64,000 nucleotides of DNA, from positions 23,739-87,738 of the forward strand of contig CATOST010000045.1 of the NCBI GenBank assembly GCA_951812665.1, written 5' to 3'. The DNA is from an uncultured Acidobacteriota bacterium. Its GTDB lineage: Bacteria > Acidobacteriota > UBA6911 > RPQK01 > JAJDTT01. Both the position numbers and the translations under genes were made by a program. The notes under the pieces are model-generated. The model saw only the letters and a list, made by a program, of their open reading frames with translations. It searched no databases and had not been told where the DNA came from. Every line of letters starts with the position of its first letter. Position 1 is the stretch's first letter. Positions 54,372 through 64,000 of this stretch are shown here, in pieces.

Positions 54372-54478
54372 GATATCGCGAGCCTAGCCGCCCTCCCACG
54401 ACCGGTCAAGGCGGAAACGACCCGCCTGGCTTCACTCTCTCCTCTTTCCTCGTTTTCTCATTCCTCGTATTCTCACCC

Positions 54479-55963
54479 TCACGTGTCCAGCAACCGGTCG
54501 ATTTCCGGATCCAGTACCGGCGGTGGGGAAGCCAGTGAAATCCCAACGAACAGGGTGAGCGAAACCAACAGCGAAATCGCGCCTGGATCGATGCCCCACG
54601 GAACTTGGACGTCGAGCAGGCGAAACGCGAAATTGATGATCAGGCTGACCAGAATCGCCGTCTTGGCCGCCAGGGCCGTCGCCCGCTTCCAGTTCAATCC
54701 CACGGCCACGACCGGAACCAGCGCCGCCGCAAAGGTCCCCCAACCGAAGGCTCCCAGAATGGCCACGAGATCGCCGCTGTAGAGGGCAAAAACAGAAGCC
54801 ACGGCGGCGATGATCACGGTGGCCGTCCGGGCCCAGAAGAGCTCGTTTTCCAGCGAATACCCCCGGAGCGCCCGCGGAATATCGTGGACGACGGCTGCGG
54901 CACCGATGTTGAGGAAGCCGTCCGCCGTCGACATGATGGCCGCGAAGAGGGCCGCGAAAACGATGCCGGCCAGAACCGGGGGTACGTAGTGAGCCAGGAA
55001 TTGGGGAGCGGCGGAATCGGCTCCCGAAAGTTCCGGATGAATGCCTTGGATCACGAGAGCACGCATGGCCAGTCCGATGCTGATCCAGAGCAGCGCGGAG
55101 ACGGCGTACCCGAGGGCGGATACGGGCAGGATGTATTTGGCGTCCTCGATCCGCCGGTTCATCATCATCTTGGTCACCACGTGGGGTTGACCGGAGACTC
55201 CCAGAATGAAGAGCAGGTACCAGGAGAGTCCCTGGAACGCCCCCATTGTGCCCCACGGGCTCATGGAACCGGGGTCGTCGGACGCTATGGACGAGACGAT
55301 CCCGCTCCAGCCTCCAGGCGCCACGTTGGCGGTGGCCAGGAAGACCAGGACGGCGGCGGCCACCATGACCAGGCCCTGTACCAGATCGGTATAGACCGAA
55401 GCGATGATGCCGCCCGTCACGCAATAGAAAACCAGGACCGCACAGGAGAAGGCGACGCACGCCTCCATGCTGAAATTGCCCAAGCCGGCGCCCGCCACCA
55501 GGTCCCTGAGCACCGTGGCCATTGCCAGGATCTGGGTTGCGAGATATCCCATCACACCGAGGAGAATGGCGAGAGCGGCGAGGAAACGGCATCCCTCGCT
55601 GCCGTACCGGGCCGCCACCGCATCGGGCAATGAGACCGGTTCCCGGAGTTCCGCGAGAAGCCGAATCCGTTTGGCCAGCAGAGCGAAACAGAGGACGTAT
55701 CCGAGGGGGATGCTCATCACCATCCAGACGGACGTCATTCCCATCCGATAGACCAGACCGGGTCCCCCCACGAACCCGAATCCGCTCATGGTGCTGGAGA
55801 AGACGGCCAGACCGGTGACCCAGATGCCCAGGTCGCGCCCGGCCATGAAAAAATCCCGCGTGGAGCGCGTCCGGCTCAGAGCCCACAGGCCGACCGCGAC
55901 GCACATTCCCATGTACAGACCCACGAAGACCAGGATCACCGAGCTTCGGGAGGGGTCCATCAC
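54479..55963 (-). CDS. Sodium:solute symporter (SSS) family protein
   Basis: The 494-residue protein has about thirteen membrane helices and SSS features: DFFMAGRDLGIWVTGLAVFS, STMSGFGFVGGPGLVYRMGM, GYLATQILAMATVLRDLVAG, HVVTKMMMNRRIEDAKYILP and AALFAAIMSTADGFLNIGAA, where the family binds sodium. The substrate is unknown; PutP and PanF-like carriers are nearest in style. Its start overlaps the next gene upstream by four bases, so it works with that small membrane protein. Confidence 0.92.
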   Translation of the reverse strand: MMDPSRSSVILVFVGLYMGMCVAVGLWALSRTRSTRDFFMAGRDLGIWVTGLAVFSSTMSGFGFVGGPGLVYRMGMTSVWMVMSIPLGYVLCFALLAKRIRLLAELREPVSLPDAVAARYGSEGCRFLAALAILLGVMGYLATQILAMATVLRDLVAGAGLGNFSMEACVAFSCAVLVFYCVTGGIIASVYTDLVQGLVMVAAAVLVFLATANVAPGGWSGIVSSIASDDPGSMSPWGTMGAFQGLSWYLLFILGVSGQPHVVTKMMMNRRIEDAKYILPVSALGYAVSALLWISIGLAMRALVIQGIHPELSGADSAAPQFLAHYVPPVLAGIVFAALFAAIMSTADGFLNIGAAAVVHDIPRALRGYSLENELFWARTATVIIAAVASVFALYSGDLVAILGAFGWGTFAAALVPVVAVGLNWKRATALAAKTAILVSLIINFAFRLLDVQVPWGIDPGAISLLVSLTLFVGISLASPPPVLDPEIDRLLDT

Positions 55964-56499
55964 CCCGATCCCTTCCCTCTCCGGGAATGGACGAACTCCC
56001 GAAAGCGCCGGAGACTCTCATGGTTCAGGATCCACCGGTCGAAGACCATGACGTACAGGATCACGAAATAGAAGGGGGGCAGAATCCAGAGGAAGAACAC
56101 CATCACCACCGTGGGCGGCGGGAAGGACCAGAGAGAAGGCGCGATCGGAAAGACGTGGGCCAGAATCATCCAGGAAAAGATTCCGGCGTGGAGGAAGCCT
56201 CCCAGCAACAGGGGAACTCGCAGCGGGCCCAATCCCTTTCGTCCCGCCAGACCCAGACCCAGGAGACAGAGATAGACGGAGATCTGAAGCGCCCCCAGGA
56301 GCCAGACACCTGCCAAGAGAAGGTCATTGTTCTCCCAACTCCACCCGCTGCGCTGCAGGGTCGGGAACCGAGGATGATCGATGGGTCCCCAATTGCTCCT
56401 GGCGCCGCTCAGAATGAGGATTCCCAGGACCAGGCTCAGCGTGGCAAGCAGAGCCAGGAGCAGCCACGTCAATCGAGTTCGCGAATCTCTAGCGGACAT
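55960..56499 (-). CDS. Small four-helix membrane protein, symporter partner candidate
   Basis: The 179-residue protein has helices at about 10-30, 60-82, 92-115 and 125-150, for example LLLALLATLSLVLGILILSG and VVMVFFLWILPPFYFVILYV. It ends in an Arg-rich tail (RRFREFVHSRRGKGSG). I do not recognise a named family. The four-base overlap with the SSS symporter gene argues for a complex, like other SSS carriers with a small accessory subunit, though this one is larger. Confidence 0.7.
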   Translation of the reverse strand: MSARDSRTRLTWLLLALLATLSLVLGILILSGARSNWGPIDHPRFPTLQRSGWSWENNDLLLAGVWLLGALQISVYLCLLGLGLAGRKGLGPLRVPLLLGGFLHAGIFSWMILAHVFPIAPSLWSFPPPTVVMVFFLWILPPFYFVILYVMVFDRWILNHESLRRFREFVHSRRGKGSG

Positions 56500-56503
56500 C
56501 CCG

Positions 56504-58842
56504 TCACAACCCCTGGGGAGAGAAGATCGGTACCAGGAGCACCAGCAGAATCAGAATCACCACGGTCAATGGTGTCCCAACCCGGATGTAGTCGACGGTT
56601 CGATACCCGCCTGCTCCCATCACCAGGAGGTTTGCCTTGTGGCTGAACGGCGTCATGAATGCAGCCGATGCGGCCAGACTGACGCTCATCATGACCGTAT
56701 GCGGGTCAAGTCCCAGTTGGGCGCCCGCATTCAACGCGACCGGCGCCAGCAGCACCACCGCGGGAGCGCCGTCGAGGCCCTGGCTCATCAGACTCGTCAG
56801 CAACACCAACGCGGCCAGGACCCCATATTCACCCCAGGGTCCCGCCAATCCGGTTACGGTATTGGCCAGCAATAACGCTGCCCCCGTGTGCTCCATAGCG
56901 GATCCGAACGCCAATACCGCCGCCACCAGAAAGATCACTCTCCACTCGATGGCGCGGTAGGCCTCCTCCATGGTCAGGGTTCCGAACAGCAGAACCAGGC
57001 TCGCCGCCGTAAACGCCGCGACGTGGATGGGCTGGAAGCCGCTGACCACCATGGCCACCATCACCAACAGCCCCGCCAAGGCGAAAGGCGCCTTGTGGGT
57101 GCGCCGAGGCCGGCGTTCTGCCCGGGAGAACAGGACCAGGTCGGCGTCCAGCCCCAGATTCCGAATCCGGTCCCAGGGACCCTGCAGCAGGAGGGCGTCT
57201 CCGAAACGGAGGGAGAGATTGGCCAATCCCGAATGGAGGGGCCGGCCTTCTCGCCAGACGGCCAGGATCTGAAGGCCGAATCGATCCCGGAATTTCACTT
57301 CCTTGAGGGTGCGGCCCACCAGAGACGAGCGCGGCGCGAGTGCGGCTTCGGCAAGGCCCACATCGTCCGTTTCAATGGAGATCCCACCGATTCCCGGATC
57401 GAGATCCAAGTCTCCCATCCCGAGACGCCGCACGATCTGGTCCGCGTCCCCGGATACGAGCAACCCGTCTCCTTCCTGGATCTCGGCATCCGCGAACACC
57501 CCGAGATGGGTCATTCCTCCTCGGATGATGGCGCCCACGGTGACACCCACCAGCTCGCCGATTCGGCTATTGCCGACCGTTGAGCCCACCAAGGCGGACC
57601 CCTTCGGAACCCGGATCATAAAGAGGTGATCCCAAACGTTCCTCAGCACCGACAATCCCACTTCCTTCAGCCGCAGGGCATTCTGAGACCGCAGTCTCTC
57701 CAACTGGGCACGAGCCCCCAGCGCCAACAACTCGTCGTCTTTGCGCAGTGTCCTTCTTGCCAGGTCATCCTTTATGTATTCGTCACCCCGATGGATGGCC
57801 ACCACGACGGCACTGAAGCGTTCGCGGAAACGGATCTCCCGGAGACTCTGTCCCAGCAATTTAGAATCGTCCGGCAATCGCAGCCGAACCCCTGTCACCC
57901 CCTTCACCGGTCGTGGCAGCTGGCCTGCCGTGGTCTTCTGAAGCTTCAAGTCCCGCACCTTCATCAGATCCCTCAGGTCCGCCCGCCGACCCTCCACCAG
58001 CAGCACATCCCCGCCCTCAAGGAGCGTAGCCGGTTCCGGAGCGAGCCGTCTCCTGCCCCGCCGCAAAATAGCAACGACCTGGATCCCGAGGGCGGTCCCC
58101 AAACGTGACTCCCCCAGGGAGATTCCGTCCAACCCGGACTGGGGTGGAATACGGAGTGAGAACAACCGTTCGTGCAACTGATAGACCTGGGACAAATGAG
58201 ACGACTCGCTGGTGACGGGACCCACCTCGCGCCGGGGGAGCAGCTTCCGGCCGGCGGTCACCATGAACAGGATACCGGCCGCAAGGATGGCCAAACCGAC
58301 GGGAGTGAAATCAAAGAGACCGAAGGGCTTCAAGCCCCGTTCCCGCATTATGGGTCCCGCCCAGGATATTGGGAGGCAGTACCGACCAATGTCGTGGTTC
58401 CTCCCAGTATGGCCCCGAAGGCGAGGGGCATGAAGAGCCTGGACGGAGGAATGCCGCTCCGGTAGGCGATGCTCCCGACAGCCGGCATGAGAACCGCCGT
58501 CGCCGCTATGTTGTTCATGAAGGCGGAAAGCAAACCCGCAATCGCCATCAGGATCACGGTCAGCGGAATCTCGCGGCTCCCAACGAGCGTATAGATGAAC
58601 CCCCCGGCACGATCGGCCACACCGGTGTGCAAGAGCGCAGCACCGACGATGAAAACCGACATCATGGTGATCACCGCCGGCGACGAGAATCCGGTGAAAG
58701 CGTCTGCCGGCGTCACGTATCCCACCAAAGTGAGGACCACAAGACCCAGGAAGGCCGTCAGATCGACAGGAAGCTTTTCGGTCAGGAACAAGTAGACCAT
58801 GACCGCCAGAAGGACAAAGAGAAAACCGATTTCCAGGGTCAT
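56504..58842 (-). pseudogene. SLC13-family permease with TrkA-C domains, frameshifted
   Basis: These carriers move sulfate, citrate or other anions with sodium. The first frame (58348-58842) starts EIGFLFVLLAVMVYLF and has FMNNIAATAVLMPAVGSIAY. It breaks after GGTTTLVGTA. A second frame (to 56504) resumes IMRERGLKPFGLFDFTPVG, then has soluble TrkA_C-like repeats (about 200-560) and a second permease half ending LLVLLVPIFSPQGL. Removing one C at 58360-58362 and one G at 58371-58373 gives TASNILAGPIMRERG and a 778-residue protein. Likely sequence error. Confidence 0.85.
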
Positions 58843-58994
58843 GAGCGCGGCTCTCTAATAACACCGGCCCCCGGAACCGGTCAAACCGGCGGAGACGGCC
58901 CGGAACGAAACAAAGGGGACCCGCTCCCGTACTGAATCGGTGACAGCGACTGAGACAGCCACGGAAACGGACGGCAACCGGAGGTAAATACGAT

Positions 58995-59606
58995 ATGTCA
59001 CAATCGGGACGGTTTATTCCATTGTTCGCCACGGTTCTGGTAATGATCTGGGCGGGGACTAATTCCCGGGCTGAGGAGACCCCGAACCTCTCGGGCGACT
59101 GGACTCTGAACGAGGACAAGAGCGAGATGCCCCGTTTCGGCCGCGGCGGTGGCGGTGGCCGCGGCGGCGGTCGAGACGGCGGATTCCGTGGCGGTGGCGG
59201 TCGGCGCGACGGTGATCGAGATCGTGGTTTTCGGGGTGGCCGGCGCGGCGGCGGTCGGGGCGGCGGAATGATGCCTTCTCGGATCTCGGTGCGCCAGGAT
59301 GGCGATACTCTGATCTTCGTCCAAGAGGGAGGACGAGGCGGCTCCAGGGAGATCACCCTCAAGCCCGGCGCCGGAGCGCAGGAAGTCTCCTCCCCCTGGG
59401 GCACCGGAACCATAGAGGCCAAATGGAAGGGCTCCGAACTGGAAGTCAAACAGATTCAGGAGCGGGAGACTCCCCGGGGCAGCTTCAGGATCGAGCAGAA
59501 GACGCGGTGGAGCCTTGCGGATGACGGCAAGACCCTGACCGGGTCAGTGACGCTGAGGACGCCACGAGGTGACATGGACCATACTCTGGTCTATGAGAAG
59601 GAATGA
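58995..59606 (+). CDS. Exported lipocalin-like protein with Gly/Arg-rich insert
   Basis: The 203-residue product has a signal peptide (FIPLFATVLVMIWAGTNSRA), then NLSGDWTLNEDKSEM, the opening strand of a small beta domain common in Acidobacteriota. A tract of about 45 residues rich in GRGGG and RRDGDRDR follows (48-95), and the rest resumes the beta domain (KWKGSELEVKQI, TRWSLADDGKTLTGSVTL, MDHTLVYEKE). The insert interrupts the domain just after the first strand. Its stop overlaps the next gene's start (ATGA at 59603-59606). Function unknown. Confidence 0.75.
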   Translation: MSQSGRFIPLFATVLVMIWAGTNSRAEETPNLSGDWTLNEDKSEMPRFGRGGGGGRGGGRDGGFRGGGGRRDGDRDRGFRGGRRGGGRGGGMMPSRISVRQDGDTLIFVQEGGRGGSREITLKPGAGAQEVSSPWGTGTIEAKWKGSELEVKQIQERETPRGSFRIEQKTRWSLADDGKTLTGSVTLRTPRGDMDHTLVYEKE

Positions 59607-60560
59607 TGCGACCCCCTTTCCCCCCGGAAGCGGCGCCACCGTTGGATCATTCCCGCGGTAACGTCGCTGCTCTGCCTGATTCCCTGCTCCGGAGTTCCCG
59701 ACCCGGACCTCCTGGGGCGCCTCGCTCGTGTGCTTGAGCTCAGAAGGGAGCTTCTATCGGGTTATTCGGTGGAGATTGAAAACCGGACCGTAGCCAACAC
59801 GCCCTTCGGAAACCAGCGGTTCGATTCCCGGGAACGCCACTACCTGGGCGACACTAAGGAGTTCAAGAAAGAGATCTTGAGCCTGAGCCGCAATGGTCGT
59901 CCCCTGGACCCCTCGTCGCGCCGCGGCAGACGTTTCATGAATGCGCTCGGTCCGCTGGAGGGGCTCGACATTCTGACCTCTCAGGACTTCCTCAGGAAGG
60001 CAAAGGTCATAGGTCCGGCGCAGATCGACGAACGACCGGCCGTCGAAGTGAAGACCGAGCCCAAGATCCGGGGGTTGAAGGTTCGGGAGGCCCAGATCTG
60101 GATCGACCCTGAAACGGCCATGCCGCTCCGGGTCCGGATTCGTTTCTCGGCCGGTGTCTTCATCAGCGACGCCCGCCTGACTTTGGATCTGGCTCTTGAC
60201 CCCAACCAGGGGATAACCGTGCCCCGATCCCAGACAGCCACAGTCACCATGGGCGGGTTTGGTCGCCGGGGTGGTTTTGGGAGAGGGGATCGGCCCGGTG
60301 GGCGAGGCGGTGGCGGCAGAATGGGCTTCGGCGGAGGAATCGAGATCGAAACCTCCCAGTCGTGGAAGGGGTACCAATGGGGCCTGGAGTTCGAGAAGGA
60401 CTTCTTCCGGGCCGAGGCCAGACCTGCCCCGACCAGACAACGCGGCCCGCGACGCCAGAATTCCTTCGACGACGATCCTTTCGAAGAAATCCGTATCGGT
60501 GCTCAACAGAGCGCCGGAGCCCAGGACAAACGTCTGGAAGAGACCAGGAAGAAGTGCTGA
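59603..60560 (+). CDS. LolA/RseB-like exported protein with Gly/Arg-rich loop, 5' frame uncertain
   Basis: The clear reading frame (from GTG 59730) gives 276 residues: LELRRELLSGYSVEIENRTV, WIDPETAMPLRVRIRFS and strands like those of LolA/RseB folds, with a loop rich in GGFGRRGGFGRGDRPGGRGG (about 175-205). The same frame upstream reads WIIPAVTSLLCLIPCSGVPD, a typical lipoprotein signal, but has no start. Removing one C from the run at 59620-59625 links it to ATG 59603, which overlaps the previous stop. So the true protein is probably a lipoprotein of about 318 residues. The C-terminus overlaps the TonB-receptor gene. Confidence 0.65.
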
Positions 60561-63225
60561 TCCAAGGCGCGTCACTCCGCCAGGGAGGCGGATTCGGCGC
60601 CAGCGAGAGTCAGATAATGGGCGCCGTCATGGGCCGAGGGGGGCGCGGTGGACGAGGCGGGTTCCGGGGAGCCCGGATCGCCGGTGGACGAGTGAATCGG
60701 ATTCAGGGCGCCGTTACCATGGGATTCTCCGGCTCGGCGCTGGATGCGAAACCCTATTCGCTGGACGGTGGAGAAACGCCGGATCCGGACTACATTTCGT
60801 GGAACACGGGTGTATCCGCAGGCGGCCCACTGACCCGGCAGGACAACTCGTCGAGGGGATCCTTCTTCGGCCGCCGCCGTTCCTTTTTCTTCGTCGACTT
60901 CAACACCAACTGGGGAGATGAACTGCGAACCCAATACGCATCGGTTCCCACCGCCGCGGAACGGCAAGGCGATTTCTCCCAAACCACCTATCGATCCGGC
61001 CCTCTGGCCGGCGAACCGGTACGAATATTCGATCCCTCCAGCGGTCAAGCCTACGGGGGGGCATCGCTTCCCAGCGGCCGGCTCAATCCCGTTTCCCAAT
61101 CCCTGCTCGCCTTTTTTCCCCTCCCCAACCGTTCCGATCCCTACCTCAACTACTTGAACCTGGAACCCTTGGCATTGCCGGAAACCGGCTGAATTCCCGG
61201 ATCTTCCACTCGCTTTCCGGCGCCCTGCGACTGATGGGAAGCTACAACTTCAACCGCAATGATCGTGATGAATTCAACGCTTTTCCGGCCCTTTACGGAC
61301 GCGGCAGCGAGCGCGGGCAGAACCTTTCGTTGAATCTGGTCCAGACGACGGCAGGAGGGCTTCTGCACAATCTGCGCGTCCGTTGGAACCGGAACCGGAG
61401 CCGACGTCTCAATCCGTTCGCCTATCAAGCCAACGTGAGCTCCGATCTGGGTATCCGGAATACGTCGACGGCTCCCATCGACTTCGGTCTCCCCCAGATT
61501 CAGTTCACGAACTACACCTCCCTTTCCGACGGCAGCTCCTTCGTGAACGTCCGGGAGACTCATTCGGTGAGCGACTCTCTCCAGTTGACCTTTGCGGGAC
61601 ACCATTTCCGGTTTGGCGGGGAGATGGCCTGGAACCGGCGGAATCAGTTGGGCAACCCGGAAGGCGCGGGGGTCCAGGTCTTCGCCGGAGTTGCCACCAG
61701 CGCCTATGCTTCGGGCCGGCCCGTGGCCGGGACCGGATACGACTTTGCCGACTTCCTGCTCGGTCGGGCCCAGAGCAGCCGGATTCAATACGGCAACAGC
61801 GACCACTACCTGAGGGCGCCGGAATACTCCCTCTTCATCAACGACAACTGGAGGATTCACTCCAGGCTCACCCTGCAGTGGGGTCTCCGCTACGAATACG
61901 TGGCGCCCTGGGAAGAATTGTACGACCGGATGGCCAATCTGGACGTGGCCCCCGGGTTCCTGGCGGCGGCGACCGTATTTCCAGGAAGCCAGGGACCCTA
62001 TTCGGGAATCGTCCCGAGAGCGCTGATCCGGGACGACCGCAACAACCTGGCCCCGCGAGTCGCGCTGGCCCTCCGCCTCAGATCCGGCCGAACGGCGTCT
62101 GTTCTCCGGGCCAATTACGGAGTCTTCTATCCCCAGGAGTCCTACACCGCCATGGCCGGAGAGCTGATCTCGCAGCCCCCCTTCGGATTCGCGATTCAAG
62201 AAACGGTGGCCGGACAAGATTTTCTCCCCATCGAATCGGCGTTTTCCGGAAATCTCGAGGAAGAAGTCCCCAACACCTACGCCGTGGACCCCCACTTCCG
62301 GTTGGCCACGGTGCAAACCTGGAACCTGTCTTTGCAGCAGTCGCTCCCCCGCAACTTCTTCCTCAGTCTGGGATATGCCGGCTCCCGGGGGACGGGTCTG
62401 GAACTGTTGCGAGCACCCAACCGGCTCCGGGACGGAATCCTGCGGATCAGCGACACGGCCCAGTTCCTGTTCCTGACTCCGGGGGCCTCCTCCTATTTCC
62501 ACGGCCTCCAGGTGTTGGCGGTGAGACGGGTCCGATCCGGCTTCAGGTTGAACCTCCGCTACGAGTACGGCAAGTCGCTGGACAACGCGGCCACGCTCTC
62601 AGGAGGGGGGCGGGTGGTGGCCCAGAACGACGACGATTTGAGCTCGGAGTGGGGCCCCTCCAACTTGGACCGGCGCCACAGCCTGCGGCTGGGCGGTTTC
62701 TATGAGCTTCCCTTCGGCGACCGCCACCGTTGGCTCCGGGACCGGGGAATCCTCAGTTCCATCTTCAGCAACTGGTTTCTGAACACGAGTCTCACGGTCA
62801 ACAGCGGCCGCTTCCTGACGGCCCGTGTGCTGGGCAATCAGATCAACAACAGCGGCAGCGCCTCCCAGGCCAGCGAACGGGCCAGCGCGACCGGACTTCC
62901 TGTCATGTTGCCCGCTTCCCAACGCTCCACCGGAGCCTGGTTCAATACCGCGGCATTCCGTCTGCCTGACCCGGGGAGTTTCGGGGATGCAGGCCGCAAT
63001 ACCATCCAAGGCCCAGGGTCCTGGACCGTCGACTTGAACCTGGCGCGGTCCATCCCGCTGGGAGGCGAAGGGATGCGGCTGATCCTGCAGGCAGAGGCCA
63101 CCAACCTGCTGAATCATGTCAACTACACTGGATTGAACTCTATCGTGAACTCCCGCGGGTTCGGACAGATCACATCGGTCTCCGAGATGCGGCGGATCCA
63201 GTTGCGCCTGAGATTCATGTTCTGA
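60554..63225 (+). pseudogene. Oar-like TonB-dependent outer-membrane barrel, N-terminally short and frameshifted
   Basis: GTG at 60554 overlaps the previous stop and gives VLIQGASLRQGGGFG, a Gly/Arg-rich stretch (MGRGGRGGRGGFRGARIAGG) and barrel strands typical of acidobacterial Oar-like receptors: SALDAKPYSLDGGETPDPDY, FFFVDFNTNW, FSQTTYRSGPL. A frame break lies at 61171-61172; adding one G gives LNLEPLGIAGNRLNSRIFHS and joins the second frame, which ends in aromatic F (RIQLRLRFMF). The usual signal peptide, carboxypeptidase-like domain and plug are not found. The N-terminal loss is odd and may be real. Confidence 0.8.
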
Positions 63226-63246
63226 CGCCGAGGTCCTCGAGTGTCC

Positions 63247-64000
63247 ATGAAGCGACTTGCCGGAACTGGAAACCGGGATCTTCCGAGCCGGCCCGCGCCC
63301 GAAGCCCGGCACCCGGCCCGGATGGTTGCTTCCGCCATGGTCTGCGTTTTGGCTTGGCACTGCCTCTGGAGCCAGGACTCCCCCGTCCGCTTCCGCGTGA
63401 GGACCAACCTGATCCTGGTGGACGTCCAGGTCCGGGATTCCGAGGGCCGCCCCGTCCGGGGTCTGAAATCGGAGGACTTCACCCTTATTGAGGAGGGAGT
63501 CTCCCAGCAGCTCGGGTATTTCCAAGAAGTCTTCCTGCCCCTCACCAGCGAACGCGTCACCGTGCGCCGGTCCCTGCCCGAGGCTCCTCGGCCGACGGTT
63601 CCATCCGGACCGAAATCGGACTTTCCGGCCACCCCGGAGAAGCGATATCTGATCCTCCTCTTCAACTTCTCCAACGCCAACATCCAGGACTCGCGGATGA
63701 TGCGCGAGTCGGCCCTCCGATTCCTGGACCGGCAACTGACGCCGCAAGACGCCGTCGCCGTCCTGGCATACGACCAGGGACTCGAGCTTCTCGTGGATTT
63801 CAGCTCCGACCCCGGAGAGTTGGCCAGGGTACTGGGACGTCTCTCCCAACAGGATCGGGAAAGCGAGGCCTCGTTGCCGGATGAGGATTCGGACGCGGCC
63901 GCCGACGGGGAGTTTCTGGCCGACGAGACCGAGTTCGCTCTGTTCGAGAGCAACCATCAGCTCAGCGCCATCCAGGCCATCGCCGACGCTTTCCGGGATG
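63247..64000 (+). CDS. VWFA-related exported protein of acidobacterial type, cut by window edge
   Basis: The visible 251 residues have a hydrophobic N-terminal segment (MVASAMVCVLAWHCLW, about 26-41), then FRVRTNLILVDVQVRDSEGR, VRGLKSEDFTLIEEGVSQQL and KRYLILLFNFSNANIQDSRM, the layout of the VWFA-related acidobacterial family (TIGR03436). At the place of the metal-site DxSxS the sequence reads NFSNAN, a degenerate version. It lies about 20 bases after the TonB-receptor gene and probably ends the operon. An in-frame GTG at 63241 is another possible start. Confidence 0.88.
   Translation, partial: MKRLAGTGNRDLPSRPAPEARHPARMVASAMVCVLAWHCLWSQDSPVRFRVRTNLILVDVQVRDSEGRPVRGLKSEDFTLIEEGVSQQLGYFQEVFLPLTSERVTVRRSLPEAPRPTVPSGPKSDFPATPEKRYLILLFNFSNANIQDSRMMRESALRFLDRQLTPQDAVAVLAYDQGLELLVDFSSDPGELARVLGRLSQQDRESEASLPDEDSDAAADGEFLADETEFALFESNHQLSAIQAIADAFRD

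Noticed and set aside
1..64000. CRISPR arrays, transposases, integrases, rRNA
   Set aside because: No regularly spaced repeats, no recognisable recombinase genes and no rRNA sequence were seen on either strand.

Overview
The window is GC-rich bacterial DNA carrying a didermic, LPS-making cell's housekeeping genes. It most likely comes from an uncultured Acidobacteriota. The evidence is the VWFA-related protein of the acidobacterial type at the right end, the Oar-like TonB-dependent receptor with Gly/Arg-rich segments beside it, a YfbK-type VWA protein paired with an ECF sigma factor, and the mixture of LPS genes (LpxI rather than LpxH, LpxA/D, FabZ, BamA, Skp, Lol, Lpt). No rRNA, CRISPR array, transposase or prophage gene was found.

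From 1 to 34.6 kb almost everything is on the minus strand: lgt (cut by the window edge), amt, a Tat-exported oxidoreductase with a sugar isomerase-like partner, one tRNA-Leu(CAG) on the plus strand, a receiver protein with gatB and miaA, a lipid A / outer-membrane block (oxidoreductase, lpxI, lpxA, fabZ, lpxD, skp, bamA), clpC, lolD-lolC, lysS, nusB, ribH, an enoyl-CoA hydratase, pgsA, a regulatory phosphotransferase set (ptsI, HPr, EIIA-Man, hprK) beside rpoN, then lptB, lptA/lptC and recJ. Degenerate copies of an undescribed intergenic repeat sit in four of the gaps of this stretch.

From 34.8 to 43.7 kb are an anchored SGNH hydrolase, prfB with its programmed frameshift, lnt, a SPOR protein, a slipin/NfeD-protease pair, and the divergent moaD-moaE-mogA genes. 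Between about 38.7 and 42.9 kb the sequence is crowded with extra single bases. Removing them restores conserved proteins, so this patch is most likely poorly polished sequence. The affected genes are annotated as frameshifted rather than discarded.

From 43.7 to 58.8 kb is accessory content: an ECF sigma factor with a membrane VWA protein, two carbohydrate-enzyme-like proteins, a PiT-like permease, an HpcH/HpaI aldolase, DoxX, a CehA/McbA-type metallohydrolase, an SSS symporter with a small membrane partner, and an SLC13 permease with TrkA-C domains (frameshifted).

From 59.0 to 64.0 kb a tightly packed plus-strand operon encodes a lipocalin-like exported protein, a LolA/RseB-like lipoprotein candidate, an Oar-like TonB-dependent barrel lacking its N-terminal domains, and a VWFA-related exported protein. 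The first three each carry a Gly/Arg-rich tract. This operon and the dispersed intergenic repeat are the parts least explained by known biology.
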